Notes: generated from the sequence alone by a model not told the origin. 64,000 bases of DNA from Calamus simplicifolius (GCA_900491605.1 UESW01004997.1:62001-126000), one strand, 5' to 3'. Positions 1 to 11,230 are shown, counted from the first letter of the stretch. Numbers and translations are program-made.

Positions 1-121
1 CACTTTAAGCCATACAACATGGTATCCCGTGCTATCATTGTATAATTTTTTCTTAAGTCCCCGAGCATAATATTTCAAATGACTCTCTACCTCATCTGAC
101 TAAGTCTAATTTTATTTATAC

Positions 122-139
122 ATCTTTATCTATTTCATT
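122..139. repeat. Left target-site duplication of RTE copy B
   Basis: ATCTTTATCTATTTCATT (122-139) and ATCTTCATCTATTTCATT (1384-1401) are 18-bp direct repeats with one mismatch, directly bordering copy B. Read on the minus strand, the target encodes NEIDED in copy A's own RT region. The insertion site can therefore be placed to the base inside the older element. Confidence 0.8.
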
Positions 140-1383
140 GTCATACAATGAAATTATGGAAGAGAGTAATAGAAAATCGAATAAGAGCTGAAACTTTGGT
201 GTCAAATAATCAATTTGGATTTATGCCTGAAAGATCTACCATGGAAGCTATTTATTTATTAAGAAGATTGATGGAGAGGTATAGGGAAAAAAAGATCTTT
301 ATATGGTCTTTATTGATTAAAAAAAAGCATATGATAGAGTACCTAGAAATAATATGATGGGTTTTAGAAAAAAAAGGAGTTTTTAAAAGATACATAGAAT
401 TGATAAAAGATATGTATGATAAAGCAATAACTATTATCAAACAACAATAAGAGAAACTAGTGAGTTTTCAATTACTGTAGGTTTATATCAAGGATCTGCC
501 TTAAGTCCGTATCTTTTGTATTAGTTATGGATGAATTAACTAAACATATTTCAAGATGATATCCCATGGTATATGTTATTTGCAGACGATATAGTGTTGA
601 TTGATGAAACTAAATCTGAATTAAATGTTAAGTTAGATATTTGGAGAGAGGCTTTAGAATTTCAGGGTTTCAAGATTAGTAGAACTAAGATTGAATACAT
701 GAAATGTAATTTTAGTGGAAGTAGAAATATAAATGAAGACATTAAAGATTACAAGCCAAGAGATACCAAGGAGTGAAAAATTTAGGTATTTGGGATCAAT
801 TATCCAACAAGAAGGTGAAATAGGTGAAGTTGTAATCATAGAGTTAAAACAGGATGGATTAAGTGAAGAAGTGCTTCGGAAGTATTGTATGATCGATACA
901 TCTCATTAAAATTAAAAGAAAAATTATATAAAACCGCTATTAGGCCAGCTATGCTATATACAACAAAGTGTTGGGCAATACTGAAACAACATGCGAATAA
1001 ATTAAGTGTAACTGAAATGCACATGTTAAGATGGATATGTGGTAAAGCTTTAAAAGATAGAATTAAAAATAAACATATACGAGAAATGATAGAAGTAGCC
1101 CCAATTGAAGATAAAATGAGAAAAAATCGATTAAGGTTGTTTGGACATATACAACGAAGTCCTTTAGATGCTCCAGTTACAAAGAGTGATCTTTTAACAA
1201 TATATGGTAATGATAGAGGTAGGTAGACCCAAACTAATATGAACAGAAATAATTAAAAAAATATAACTATTTGTAATTTGAGTGTCGTCTTAGTCCTGAA
1301 TAGAGCAGAGTAGAGGATGCAGATTCATCTAGCCGACCCCATGTAGTTGGAAAAAGGTTTAGATTAGTTGAGTTGAGTTAAGT
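140..1383 (+). mobile_element. RTE-clade LINE copy B, 5'-truncated, inserted in copy A
   Basis: The element begins inside the reverse transcriptase (HTMKLWKRV at 142-168) and runs through NQFGFMPERSTMEAI (207-251), the catalytic FADDIVLIDE block (579-608), LEFQGFKISRTK, and the C-terminal block up to GHIQRSPLDAPV (1144-1179). A short 3' UTR follows and ends in TTGAGTTGAGTTAAG. RTE elements characteristically end in short tandem repeats rather than poly(A). An 18-bp target duplication with one mismatch flanks it (122-139 and 1384-1401), so the 5' truncation happened at insertion. Stops and frameshifts (for example at 354 and 774) make it a pseudogene. It lies opposite in orientation to the host element. 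Confidence 0.8.
148..1226 (+). pseudogene. Broken RTE reverse transcriptase reading frame (copy B)
   Basis: Three main open pieces (148-357, 573-776, 885-1226) line up with successive parts of one RT and C-terminal domain; frameshifts and stops separate them. The region around FADD (Y-to-F relative to the more usual YADD) is the polymerase active-site block and is intact locally. The last piece ends in a DLLTIYGNDRGR stretch just before the 3' UTR. The endonuclease is absent because of 5' truncation. No functional product is expected. Confidence 0.7.
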
Positions 1384-1401
1384 ATCTTCATCTATTTCAT
1401 T
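1384..1401. repeat. Right target-site duplication of RTE copy B
   Basis: This is the partner of 122-139, directly after the TTGAGTTGAGTTAAG tail. After it the minus-strand coding of copy A continues without interruption. Confidence 0.8.
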
Positions 1402-3462
1402 ATTTTGTATGATAGATCCTAAATAGCAAAATCGGTCACTGTGGTATCCCTTGGTCATCAATCTTAATTGCTATTGCACTTTCATTTTCATTTTTATGAT
1501 ATTTACATTCCCTATACTCTTTGTTCAACTAACTTTTAAGCTTGTATCCTCCCAAGTTTTCCTTTGTAATTCAATTTAGTATTTAATCTAGTTTTCGTTT
1601 GGCCGATTAACTATATCCCATTTGAAAATAACATACAGCATGGTATATAATTTTGAATCTTAGCAGTAAGTTGTATAGAAAGGTATGGATTTAGTGTTGA
1701 TTTTTGGTGTTACCTTATGGTAATTGGAAAAATACTTGTCGCACAGCAACAACTTGTAACATTTCTCAGTGGCCCAACATATATGTCCTAAATTATTTTA
1801 ATATAATATTTATATATGGTTTCCTTCATAAAATTCATCAAATTGCTTTTCTTGGTATCCTAAGTCCATTATAATTCAATGGAGACCATATATAGACTTT
1901 TCCTTTTTTTAACTATATTTTTTCAATTGTTTAAGTAAAAAGATAGCATTTAGCATGGATTATTCAGGCGTATATCCAAATTATTTATATGAAATAACAG
2001 TATTTTTCTCAATCTTTATTCAGTTATACATTCTTACAATTTTATTGAATTACTTATAAGCTTAATTATCTAATAATTATAACAATTGTGGACATCACCT
2101 TTATTATTATAATAATAACAATACTCTAATTAATTAGTATTTTCCTAATTTTAAAGTTTCATTAAAAATTTGTAAGCCAATTTAAGTCAATATCTTCGAT
2201 GACTTTCCAATCCTCAATACATATTTCATTTGGTCCTCATGCCTCAACGTTTTGCTTCTTTTGAAGGTCATCTCCACTTTTACAAATGTATAAGTAGAGC
2301 CTTAACTCCTCCATCATTTTACTTTTTCAATAATTCCTTTATTAGAATTTTCATTTAATAATTTTTAAAATTATATTGCTTATCTTTCTTTATTTTCTCA
2401 TTCTTTACTAATATATTATTTATAATTCCCACCTTTAATATGTCTAACTTAATCAATGTCGTTAGATTTCCTCTTTTTAGCTTTAGCTGTTTTACAAACT
2501 TCATGCTCACCTTCTTTTGAAACAAACTAGAATATAAATCTAACATTTCTGCTTTACTTGCTGAAATGAAATTATGTGCTACATTTTCTTCTTTACTTGC
2601 TAGAATTTTTATTATTTTCCTCAGCCTCCCATGTCTTATAAATTTTTCAGTTTTTTTCTCATTGTTTAAAACAAATCTATTTTATTTTAATTGCATCTTG
2701 TACATCATTATTTCACAACAAATTTTTTTTTTATTTGTATACGTTTTCTTCTTTGACTCTCCTAAAATATTTTTAGCTGCCCTCTTAATGCAATTAGTTA
2801 TTTGATCTCATATTTTATTTAGTTCAAACCTTAATTTTCAATTTCCTTTCTTTAGTAATTTATCCCTAAAAGATATAATATTTTTCGCTTTCAATTTTCT
2901 TCATCTTATAATCGGACATTTATTAATTTTGTTCTTCTTGCATTTTCTATGAACTTGTAACCAATAACCTATGTCATGTCGTTAAACTCTCTCCCAATAT
3001 GACCCTTCAATCTTTATATAATGATCTTTCTTTTCTCTAGATAAAAAGTAATATATTTGTGTACATTTTTATCTACTCTTAGAAGTTATGGAATGCTTCT
3101 TTTTCTTTTAAAATGTGTGCTTGTAAGAAAATGTGTGCTTGCAAGACCATAAGTTCATGCAAACTCAAATATTGAATCCTTGAATTTCTATTCCCAGATC
3201 AAATCCACCATGTACTCTCTCATATCCCATATTGCTCTTCCTTATATACCATGGGATTCGCAACTTATAAGTACCCTTTTGCCTTGAGGAATGCCTTGCA
3301 TTAACCCATCTATTTTCTCCTAAGATTTTTTTTTAAAAAAAAAATCCTTTCCTCTAAGCCTACTTGTGATGCATAAGCATTAACTATGTTAATAATCTCC
3401 TCATTTATAATTATTTTAATAACCATCAATCTATTACTTACCTTTTGACATCCATAGTTCTA

Positions 3463-3696
3463 CTTGCCTGCTTGGTTTGACGATGTTTATCCCATGAAGC
3501 AACACTTGTACCAATTTAAGACTTCTGCCTAACTCAAACAAGAAAAGGATAATTTGCTAGGTAAGCTCGATTAAGTCAATCATCAATTTCTGTCATTGAG
3601 AAATGATGTGTATGGTCTTCATATTATGCATCTCGGATATGGCTCTATTTTGCCTGCCAGAAAAAGGTAGTGCTTGCCTGCTTGGTTTGACGATGT
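3463..3696. repeat. 24-bp direct repeat pair 210 bp apart
   Basis: CTTGCCTGCTTGGTTTGACG plus ATGT occurs at 3463-3486 and again at 3673-3696. After the second copy there is a 10-base spacer and then TTATCCCA, which directly follows the first copy. This suggests a local duplication with a small deletion rather than a simple target duplication: the 186 bases between show no terminal inverted repeats or A-tail. It lies at the 5' limit of recognisable RTE copy A. Confidence 0.6.
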
Positions 3697-4443
3697 GATC
3701 TTGTCTTTTATCCCAGCTACTCTTCATTACTTACACATAGGTGGGATGTCAAGGGCCATTTATTGGGGCCTGACGGTGAAAGTTGTCAATGGTTCTTGAT
3801 GTTTTGCTTTTCACAATGATATTAGTTAGTGGGGTTAGCTAATCTTGGTTTTGCCACCAACTCTGTTCTTTAATTTTTTGCTGCTGCTCGATGGTTCTAA
3901 GAAATTCCTATTTTTCTCAGTAAGTCAAACCCCTTTCACACTTTCTGTGACTTGGATTCATGGCATGTCCAGTTTGAGAATAGTGTCTTGTTGCTTTCTG
4001 GATCTTTTATCTATTATACCATATATGAAAGACTACATCAGTATAATCACTTTGTCTAGCTGATTTCCTTGCGTATGGACTAAGGGCACGCAATCAGCTG
4101 ATAGGCTGGCTTTCTGACTTAAGACATTGACAAGAATTTGGTTCTGGATGTTTGATACCTGAATCAGCGGTAGTTTGTTTGGGGTAATATTTATTTATTT
4201 TTTATCTTGCATGATGCTTGTCTATGTTATAACTACTGGTTTTTCCTGCCATTATAAATGAATTTTTTTATCTGCATATGGAAAATTTGTTTCTATTTAG
4301 ATTTAGACTTAGCAAACAAACATTGAAGAATGATGAAGTCTTGTCATCTGTTGATAAGTTATTGTTTGATTATTATCTACTGTCAATGTGGCATTTGTTT
4401 TATATTAGTAATCACTGTTGTGCTGTCAACTAATTTATATGAT
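3697..4443. other. Intergenic DNA without a recognised feature
   Basis: It is AT-rich and contains short open frames on both strands (for example 3845-4063 plus). None has a recognisable domain, repeat structure or believable start context. I see nothing I can name. Confidence 0.4.
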
Positions 4444-4446
4444 TAG

Positions 4447-4633
4447 GCCGATTACGGCACCAACAACTCAGGCTTCTCGCTGTTTATTATGGTTTTATAC
4501 TCTTCATGAGCAGAATGGATGCGCTGATAATCAATGAAGCTGTTCGGCATGGAATGCAGATTAATGAAGTACGTGGGACGAGATCAACCATTTCAAACCT
4601 TGAAGGAGTCATATTTGAAATCAACCTTGACTG
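4447..4633 (+). pseudogene. Orphan exon-like fragment of unknown origin
   Basis: One plus-strand frame is open from about 4447 to a TGA at 4631-4633. It reads as a compact, protein-like stretch: a hydrophobic segment (LLAVYYGFILFM) followed by a charged part (MDALIINEAVRHGMQINEV) and ending in SNLEGVIFEIN. A pyrimidine-containing tract ending in TTAG lies just upstream at 4428-4446, as for a 3' splice site. The composition looks more gene-like than the flanks, but I do not recognise the family and found no matching exons nearby. It could be a decayed host exon or a chance frame. Confidence 0.3.
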
Positions 4634-4990
4634 ATGTTCTGGACATATGACAGTATTTAGTTTTTTTTGGTTGTCAGATGTTATAATGATGTATGCTCTC
4701 AGCAAGGGAATCAATTCATTAAATAATCTGGCATAGGAACAGGAGATGCTTGCTTTCTTTTTTTTGCTTACACGGTAAAGAAGGAAGCCAGGTGGTGGGA
4801 GCAAATGAATATCAAATCTGGAGCATATGATCTCTTTTTGTCCATTGTTTCTTTTGATGCTCCACAAATATTCTGAACTAATTTTGCATTGGAATGTTGT
4901 TCCATCTGATGGAGTTAGATCTTGTAATGATTCTTGGCATTGCAGCAAGAGGCCATAAATCAAATGCAACCTTTCTTTTTGAAGAAAGTG

Positions 4991-5036
4991 TTATCTTCTA
5001 TGTATTTCAGTTCTTATCTTCTGTGTATTTCGGTTC
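4991..5036. repeat. 23-bp unit in two tandem copies
   Basis: TTATCTTCTATGTATTTCAG plus TTC (4991-5013) is followed directly by a copy with two changes (5014-5036). It is a short tandem duplication in noncoding DNA. Confidence 0.75.
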
Positions 5037-5208
5037 AAATCTGATACTTGTAGGTCGTGCTATACAAGTCATGCATCAGCCATAGGACATATAATTATTC
5101 TCTCTACTTCTAGGAGCTGAAGTTATCCGCATGCATAGGAATGATTATTAGTAAATTGATGATTGTACGGCATTCAGAGAATGCATTATAAAGGATGAAT
5201 CAAGCTGG

Positions 5209-6060
5209 TAGGAGTGAGCAATGGGTTAAAATGATCCAGGAATTGATACCACCCCAATCTAATAGGATCATGTTAGGTTCAAGTACTTATCGAGTTAGTT
5301 CTTGGTTTAGGAATTGATCATAGAATTTTTTTAAGAGTTTTAAATAGAAAACCAGAACTCTTAGGAGACCTGAGATACATCTCATTAGCCATCTATTATT
5401 TCTGTTAAAAATATTTACTGTTAAATTGGTCAATAAATTCTTGTTTGGGTTGCGTTATTAGTTAAGTTATGGATATTTTTACATTTCTTGGAGAGATATT
5501 AATTTAACGTTGATATTTATATTTGTTATGGGTTGGGAATTAATTGGTCTGGTTTGATATTTGTGTAGATATTTAAAATTTTTAATGTGTTCATGGCTTT
5601 ATAGGTATTTATTATAATTGTTAGAAATATATCTGTTGGTCTTTACTTATGGCGGCATAGATGTTTATGTTTATTAAAAGAGGATAAATTAATTGTTTCA
5701 AGCATACTTCAAATATATGTGATTTTTCTCTCCAATAGTTTTTAATAATTATTAAAAGCAAGGAATCTTTAAATCAAGTTAATTTGGTTGCTTTTATTAA
5801 CTTTTGATATGAGTTATTGGACATATTATGTATACCATCAAATATTTATCAATGTTAAGAATTTTTAGAGCATTTTTATGATGGCTTTTAACTTTTCACT
5901 TAATTTCTTTTAAACTGATTTGATCTAATTTATTTGATTCTAAGATAGAATCGGATTGGTTCTTGATCAATTCTGAGTCTAAAATCTTGGATCAATCCTA
6001 ATTGGGTTGGTTCTAGGTTTTGGTCTAGAATTAATCTAATTTTATCCATGCTCATCCCTA
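5209..6060. mobile_element. Probable hAT-like nonautonomous DNA element (MITE)
   Basis: The left end TAGGAGTGAGCAATGGGTTA and the right end, read in reverse complement as TTAGGGATGAGCATGGATAA, form imperfect terminal inverted repeats of about 25 bp. Nearby subterminal stretches rich in TTGGTT, GATCAAT and their complements also occur at both ends. Termini of the TAGGGATGAGCA kind are common in plant hAT-type MITEs. The 852-bp interior is AT-rich with no transposase frame. I could not find a convincing 8-bp target duplication (CAAGCTGG left, ACACTAGG right), so the superfamily is tentative. Confidence 0.5.
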
Positions 6061-6979
6061 ACACTAGGCATGACTGTGCAGACTTCAGGGGGTATTACTA
6101 TTAAGGGGCATCCTGTTATCATTTAAAAGACACCAAAGTTGATCCCAAGGGCTGTAGGGATTAGCCTTAGGAGCAGGAAAATTATGAAGTGACATTCTGT
6201 TGATGGCCAGTTCCAAACCAGAGGACGTTTGAATTTTGTTGTCTGCTCCCCACACAATCTTATATTACTCTTGGATGTTGTTTAGTGTGGAGTGGTATTT
6301 AAAATATAACCAATAATCTTAGGACAGTGATAAATTTACTCTATTTGGTGTTCTCATTGTGACATTTATGCATGTTTACAAAAAAGAAAGAGGTTATCTT
6401 AATCCCACCTTAAAAGGTGGGAATGTTGGACCATAATGGTGATAGTGATTGTGCCAAAATTTATAGCCAATTTTATCTCTCCATTTATAATAATATAATA
6501 TAATATTTATAATATAATATATATTATATATTAATACATAATCAATATATTAATAACTTATAATATTGTAATTATATATATTAATATTTACAGTAATTAA
6601 TATTATATTATTATTTATATTTCTTATATATAATAAATATATAATATATTACAATACTATGCATTATATATTGTATTTTAAATATAATATTATATTTATA
6701 GGATGCATTAGATTAAAGTTGGTTGTAATGAATTGCAATCATGATGAAGTGTTTGGATTCTAAATCCCTTCTACTATGTGATTTTGATTTTGATAAAATT
6801 AGATTTTTTTTTCTTCCAAACAAATGTTTAGAATCATAATCAATAATTCTAATTCTAATTCCAATTTCAAAGGATCATTCTTATGGATCAAACTTTGATT
6901 TATTAAAGTGGTAATAGTCAAAGGTGATTCCTTTATAGGATATCTTGTAGTGCTAAAGATGAAGTATCGCACTCAAAAG

Positions 6980-6981
<2 letters not shown>
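6061..6981. other. Noncoding DNA with an AT-only tract
   Basis: 6061-6480 holds no frame or repeat that I recognise. 6486-6683 is almost pure A and T, built of ATAATATAAT-like words, a low-complexity tract. 6684-6981 contains GTTTGGATTCTAAATC and, later, CCAAACAAATGTTTAGAATC in opposing orientation, as in small inverted-repeat elements, but I could not set its ends. Confidence 0.4.

Positions 6982-7028
<47 letters not shown>
6982..7028. repeat. (AT)n microsatellite
   Basis: About 23 uninterrupted AT dinucleotides. Confidence 0.95.
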
Positions 7029-7029
<1 letters not shown>

Positions 7030-7149
7030 ATATTTGAATTGCAGACCTACATTGTATAAATATTTTGTATTTCTAGATTAAAATTGTAAGTTTCATATTC
7101 ATACATTATATAAATAAGTTTTTAAGAGCATTATTAGTATTGCATACTT

Positions 7150-7290
7150 TAACGCCCTAACTCAATTTACTGGCCCAATTAACTTGCTAGTAGATTGAAA
7201 CCATAGGGCCAAAAAATTTGAATGAAAGTTAATGGGTAGCAAGTGGACTTAAGTCATAAGTATATAATACTTTCTTTTCCATCAAATGTG
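7150..7290. repeat. Diverged LTR-like repeat, copy 1
   Basis: TAACGCCCTAACTCAATTTA through GTAGATTGAAACCATAGGGC and AAAGTTAATGGGTAGCAAGT is matched, with many substitutions, at 7496-7634. A diverged direct repeat pair about 350 bp apart, with words such as TTATAAGCACATAAATA, resembles parts of plant LTRs. I cannot assign a family. Confidence 0.45.
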
Positions 7291-7495
7291 GAATTAAATT
7301 TGGAGTATCATAATCTTTTCTCCTTATAATATGACGTTCTTATCACATGCCACAAGCTAGCCAAAATCTACCATCGGATTGTTAGTGCAGCAAGAGTGGT
7401 TTTATACCATAGCAGGACTATACTACTATCCCATGAGTAGCTTTTTCCTTATGCCCATTAACTTCGCATACTTGGGTTGGCTCTGGTATTTTTTG

Positions 7496-7634
7496 TAATG
7501 CCTCAAGTCCACCTGCTGGCTTAATTAACTCTTTTAGTAGGTCGAAACCACATGACCTAAAAACTAGAGTAAAAGTTAATAGGCAACAATTGAACTTGAC
7601 TTATAAGCACATAAATATTTTTTTTCTATCCAAT
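7496..7634. repeat. Diverged LTR-like repeat, copy 2, cut by RTE copy C
   Basis: Partner of 7150-7290. The similarity stops at TATCCAATA, where the CTCAACTCAACTCAACTC tail of RTE copy C begins. The LINE therefore landed at or next to the end of this repeat. Confidence 0.45.
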
Positions 7635-8783
7635 ACTCAACTCAACTCAACTCATCGAAGCCTTTTTCCAACTACATAGGATTGGCTACATGAATCTGCT
7701 TTCTCCACTCTGCTCTATTTAGGACTAAGTCGACATTCAAATTACAAATAGTTATATCTTTTTTAATTATTTTTGTTCATGTTAGATTAGGTCTACCTCT
7801 ACCTCTATCCTTACCATGGATTGTTAAAAGATTACTCTTTCTAACTAGAGCATCTCAAGGTCTTCGTTGTATATGTCCAAACCACAGTAATTAATTTTCT
7901 CTTATTTTATCTTCAATTAGAGTTACTCCTATCATTTCTCTTATATGTTTATTTCTAATTCTATCTTTTAAAGTTTTATCACATATCTATCTTAATATAC
8001 ACATTTTTGTTACACTTAATTTATTCACATATTGTTTCAATATTGCCCAACACTCTATTCCATATAGCATAGCTGGCCTAATAGCAGTTTTATAATTTTT
8101 TTTTAATTTTAATGGGATGCGCCGATCATCCAATACTCCTAAAGCACTTCTCCACTTAATGCATCCTTCTTTAACTTTATAATTCACATCTTTACCTAAT
8201 TCACCTTTTTACTGGATAATTGATCCCAAATACCTAGATTTTTTACTCCTTGGTATCTCTTGACTTACAATCTTTACTATTTCTTCATTCGTATTTTTAC
8301 TCCTACTAAAATTACATGTCATGTATTCAGTTTTTTCTACTAATCTTAAAACCATTAGATTCTAAAGCCTCTCCAAATCTTTAGCTTAGTATTTTCTCCA
8401 GATTTAGTTTAATCAATTAACACTATATCATCTGTAAATAACATGCACTATGGATATTATTTTGAATATGTTTGGTTAATTCATTCATAACTAATACAAA
8501 ATAATACGAAGTTAAGGTAGATCCTTGATGTAAACCTATAGTAATTGAAAACTCACTAGTTTCTTCTATTGTTGTTTTAACAATAGTTATTTCTCTATCA
8601 TACATATCTTTTATCAATTCTATGTACCTTTTAGTAACTCTTTTTTCTCTAAAACTCACCATATTATTTCTCTAGGTACTTTATCATATGCTTTCTCTAA
8701 ATCAATAAAGACCATATAAAGATCTTTTTTCTTTTTCTATATCTCTTCATCAATCTTCTTAATAACTAAATAGCTTTCATACT
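7634..8783 (-). mobile_element. RTE-clade LINE copy C, 5'-truncated
   Basis: Reading down from 8783, the minus strand gives a degraded RSTMEAI block, a fingers block ending in KVPRE near 8660, GLHQGS (near 8530), an RT core with frame breaks, then IRPAMLYGIECWAILKQY (8094-8041) and a 3' UTR. The tail is TTGAGTTGAG repeats (7634-7654). Pieces 8662-8423 and 8187-7987 are the longest open parts. It is the same family as copies A and B. It starts at nearly the same RT position as copy B, but at a different target. I found no clear target duplication. It abuts the degraded 3' end of the Sirevirus element. Confidence 0.75.
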
Positions 8784-8808
8784 CGATGATGATAAAAACA
8801 TCGAGTAT
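8779..8808. repeat. Perfect 10-bp inverted repeat at the RTE/Sirevirus junction
   Basis: ATACTCGATG (8779-8788) and CATCGAGTAT (8799-8808) are exact inverted repeats around a 10-base loop. They straddle the 5' truncation point of RTE copy C, next to TATCATCATC-type sequence that normally precedes the polypurine tract of Sireviruses. This could be a fold-back made during insertion. Confidence 0.5.
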
Positions 8809-9496
8809 ATGCATTTCAACTTAAATAAATAAAATGATACTTTAAAACTTTAAATATAATTATTTCGAACACATACTTCATTCCATTTTAAAAAAAATTG
8901 CATTCCATGTTTTATAGCTTTCAAGTTTTAAAATGCAATTCCAATTATCAATTCAACATAGCTCTTATCAATTCAAATTTAAATAAGCTCCCCCTGAGTA
9001 ATATAGTTCCCCTTAATATATGTGTATATACATCTCTCTCTCTTTTAGCTTTAATGATACCAAAATAATACCAAAAGTTCATATGCATATACATTTATCT
9101 CTCCCCCTTATTTGTTATCAACAAAAGGTAGGAAAGCATAGGGTAGTCCTTGCTCAGATTAAAATTTAAATCAACTTAGATAAGAATTGATCATTATAGA
9201 GCACAATCATTTCATAATATTTGCCTTCTTAGTCATTGAGTACAAGGATCTTAAGTACAAACTAAGCATAAAACAACAACATAATTTTAAGTTAAATCTT
9301 AAGTACAAACTAACATCAAACACAACTTAACTTTTCTAAATGCAAACAAAAACAACTATTAGATTCTAACTATAGAATCCTAAACATATACTAAGATAGG
9401 TTGATTGTTGATTGGATTGGATTTGCTTTGCTTGGCTTGGGTTAAAGTTGAGTGGCTGGATCAGCTGGAGAAGCAGGAAGAGTAGGGAACATCACT
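8809..9496 (-). other. 3' noncoding region of the Sirevirus-like element
   Basis: In element orientation it contains TTTTGTTGATAACAAATAAG followed by GGGGGAGAG (around 9130-9100), and later a second GGGGGAGC (near 8985). Such purine runs after a TTGTTGATGACAA-like word are typical of the region before the 3' LTR of plant copia elements. No LTR follows before the RTE junction. Confidence 0.5.
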
Positions 9497-10870
9497 TCAA
9501 AAGTTTAGAAGCCTTTTCAATTCCACTAAAATTTGTCTCATCCATTTTTCTTGAACTTTTATAAAATCTTTGATCGATTTATCAACAATGGAAGTAGCTG
9601 TCATAATTTTTTCTTGTAGCTCCACATTACCTTTGGAATAAATATCCGAGTCACCTCCAATATATTTGATCTTGTCAAAAATAGATCGTAACTCAGTCTT
9701 CAAAGCATTAAAAGAAGTACTGAATGATGACTCAATCTTGTTAACCTTTTCTTCCAAAATGTATACAAGCTGCCTAATTCCCAATAATTGATTTCCAACA
9801 TCATCTTTAATTTTTGCTTCTTGCTCAGCCAACAAAGGTTTGAGTTGCTCAATCTGTCTATTAGAAAAACCAGAAGAACCAGGGATTGGAGTAGAAAATG
9901 ATGCCTGTGGTGGTAGAGAAGCTGCTGAATAACATGGTCTAGAATGATCAAAAGAAGGACCGGGAGCGGAGGGTCCAACTGCTAAAGGCTCGAGGACCTC
10001 CTCAACAAAGTCAATATCAACCTCTGCTGCACTAGCTCCTCTCTTTGGTATATTGGATTGTCCTCTTCTTTGCCACTGACCATTCAATTTTCTGAATCCC
10101 ATTCGGTGGAGAGTGGACACACTATAATAGTCCATATGTCTCAGCTTCTTCTGCAGCTCATTTTCAAGAATGTTCACACCTTGGCTTCAAAAAACCAAAG
10201 TAAGAACAATTTCATATGAAAGAGTGGACCGCTTCTTTGTTACGGCCTTAGCCATATATCCTATCATCATTCCAGCAAGGTTAATGGGCTGTCCAGTGAT
10301 GACACAGTCCATAACCACAACATCCCTTTCAGACACATACTCAAAACAGCCAATCTTAGGAAACAAAATCCTACTGCAAGTGTTGTGCAAAAGTCTTAAT
10401 TCCAAACTCAACTGATTTGCTATTATTTCTTCAAAATCAGAAACATCCCTTCCTAACATCCTTGTCAAAGCTTCACCTCTATTATTATGCTGATTAGCTA
10501 TCATTCCAATCACGAAAACTTTCAAAATGTTTCCCAAAATCTCAGAAGTGATATGAACTCGAGTCCCTCTAACATAATTAACAAGTCCTCCATCTCCTCT
10601 GCTTAAATCATTGTAGAACTCTTTTACTAGAGCAGGATAAGTGAAAATATCAGGAGAACACACTTTCTTCCAGCCCATTTCTCATAACTGTCTACCAATA
10701 GAAGAACCTTCTGAATCAAAGAAGTGAAAGTCTACCTTTCTTCCCATGATTATCGCTTTTCCAGCCAAAAGATCAACTTTGGTTGAAGGAGGAGTGGGGA
10801 TTGCACTTGGAGTTGATGAGGAAGAGGTTGTCGAAGAGCTTGGAGAAGGCGGTCTCGCCGATCATCGCAC
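9497..10870 (-). pseudogene. Env-position ORF of the Sirevirus-like element with putative plant transposon protein domain
   Basis: One minus-strand frame runs from a Ser/Thr/Pro-rich start (PPSPSSSTTSSSSTPSAIP, near 10850) to a stop at 9497. It is broken by in-frame TGA codons near 10682 and at 10187-10189, giving open pieces 10678-10187 (163 residues) and 10177-9497 (226 residues). The first piece (CSPDIFTYPALVKEFYNDL, VNYVRGTRVHI) resembles the Pfam 'putative plant transposon protein' family seen in many plant retroelements. The second is low-complexity, then coiled-coil-like near its end. Its position after pol in the same orientation is where Sireviruses carry an env-like gene. I see no clear signal peptide or membrane segment, so I do not call it an envelope. 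The true start is uncertain because the frame is disturbed upstream of 10870. Confidence 0.55.
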
Positions 10871-11039
10871 AAGCGTCTCTCGATGGTGACGGAGATACCA
10901 ATGGCAAATGCACGACGTTTGGGGACCATTGAGGTTGAAGGAAAAGAGAATCAAAGGTATTTGAAAGTTTGAGAGAAATGGAGAGAAATGTGGAATGATT
11001 TGGAGTCGATTAGGTTTGAAAAAGTATCGGCTCTGCCCT

Positions 11040-11230
11040 AAATATATCGAATGGGGACCACTTATAGTCGGCTCCCGCAAAGCAAGGTGTTGGCTCTAAA
11101 TTACTAACATAGTCAGCGTCCGAAATAGAGTCGGCTCCGATAGTAGTTAGAGTCGGCTCTAATGAGTAGACAGAGACACCAAATAATTAGAGTCGACTCC
11201 AACACTGATAGAGTCGTCTCCACAATAGTT
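11040..11230. repeat. Cluster of GAGTCGGCTC-type palindromes between pol and the extra ORF
   Basis: At least six copies of a (TTA)GAGTCGGCTC(TAA)-like word occur, for example AGAGTCGGCTCCG (11128), TAGAGTCGGCTCTAA (11149) and AGAGTCGACTCC (11191). The same word fills part of the LTR (17215-17600). Conserved palindromic motifs in noncoding regions are a known Sirevirus trait; the role is not established from sequence. Confidence 0.6.

Larger units (their letters stand above)
1..3465 (-). mobile_element. Old RTE-clade LINE copy A, interrupted by copy B and cut by the left window edge
   Basis: Reading the minus strand from about 3465 down gives, with many stops and frameshifts, the order of an RTE-type non-LTR retrotransposon. 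An APE-like endonuclease comes first (NIVNAYAS near 3400, GYERVHGGF near 3210), then a linker (IKRAAKNILGES near 2780), then reverse transcriptase starting with a degraded form of the NCSNYRGIKLM block near 2080. The YLGSIIQ block lies near 1410-1440. The reading then jumps over copy B (140-1383) and resumes at 139-1 with an ARDTMLYGLKC stretch matching the family's conserved C-terminal block. Endonuclease, linker and RT in this order are typical of RTE/BovB-like plant LINEs. It is dead. The 5' limit near 3465 is where recognisable coding ends; the 3' end lies outside the window. Confidence 0.75.

Noticed and set aside
4487..4969. Minus-strand frame of 160 codons
   Set aside because: No domain, uneven composition, and it overlaps the more protein-like plus-strand stretch.
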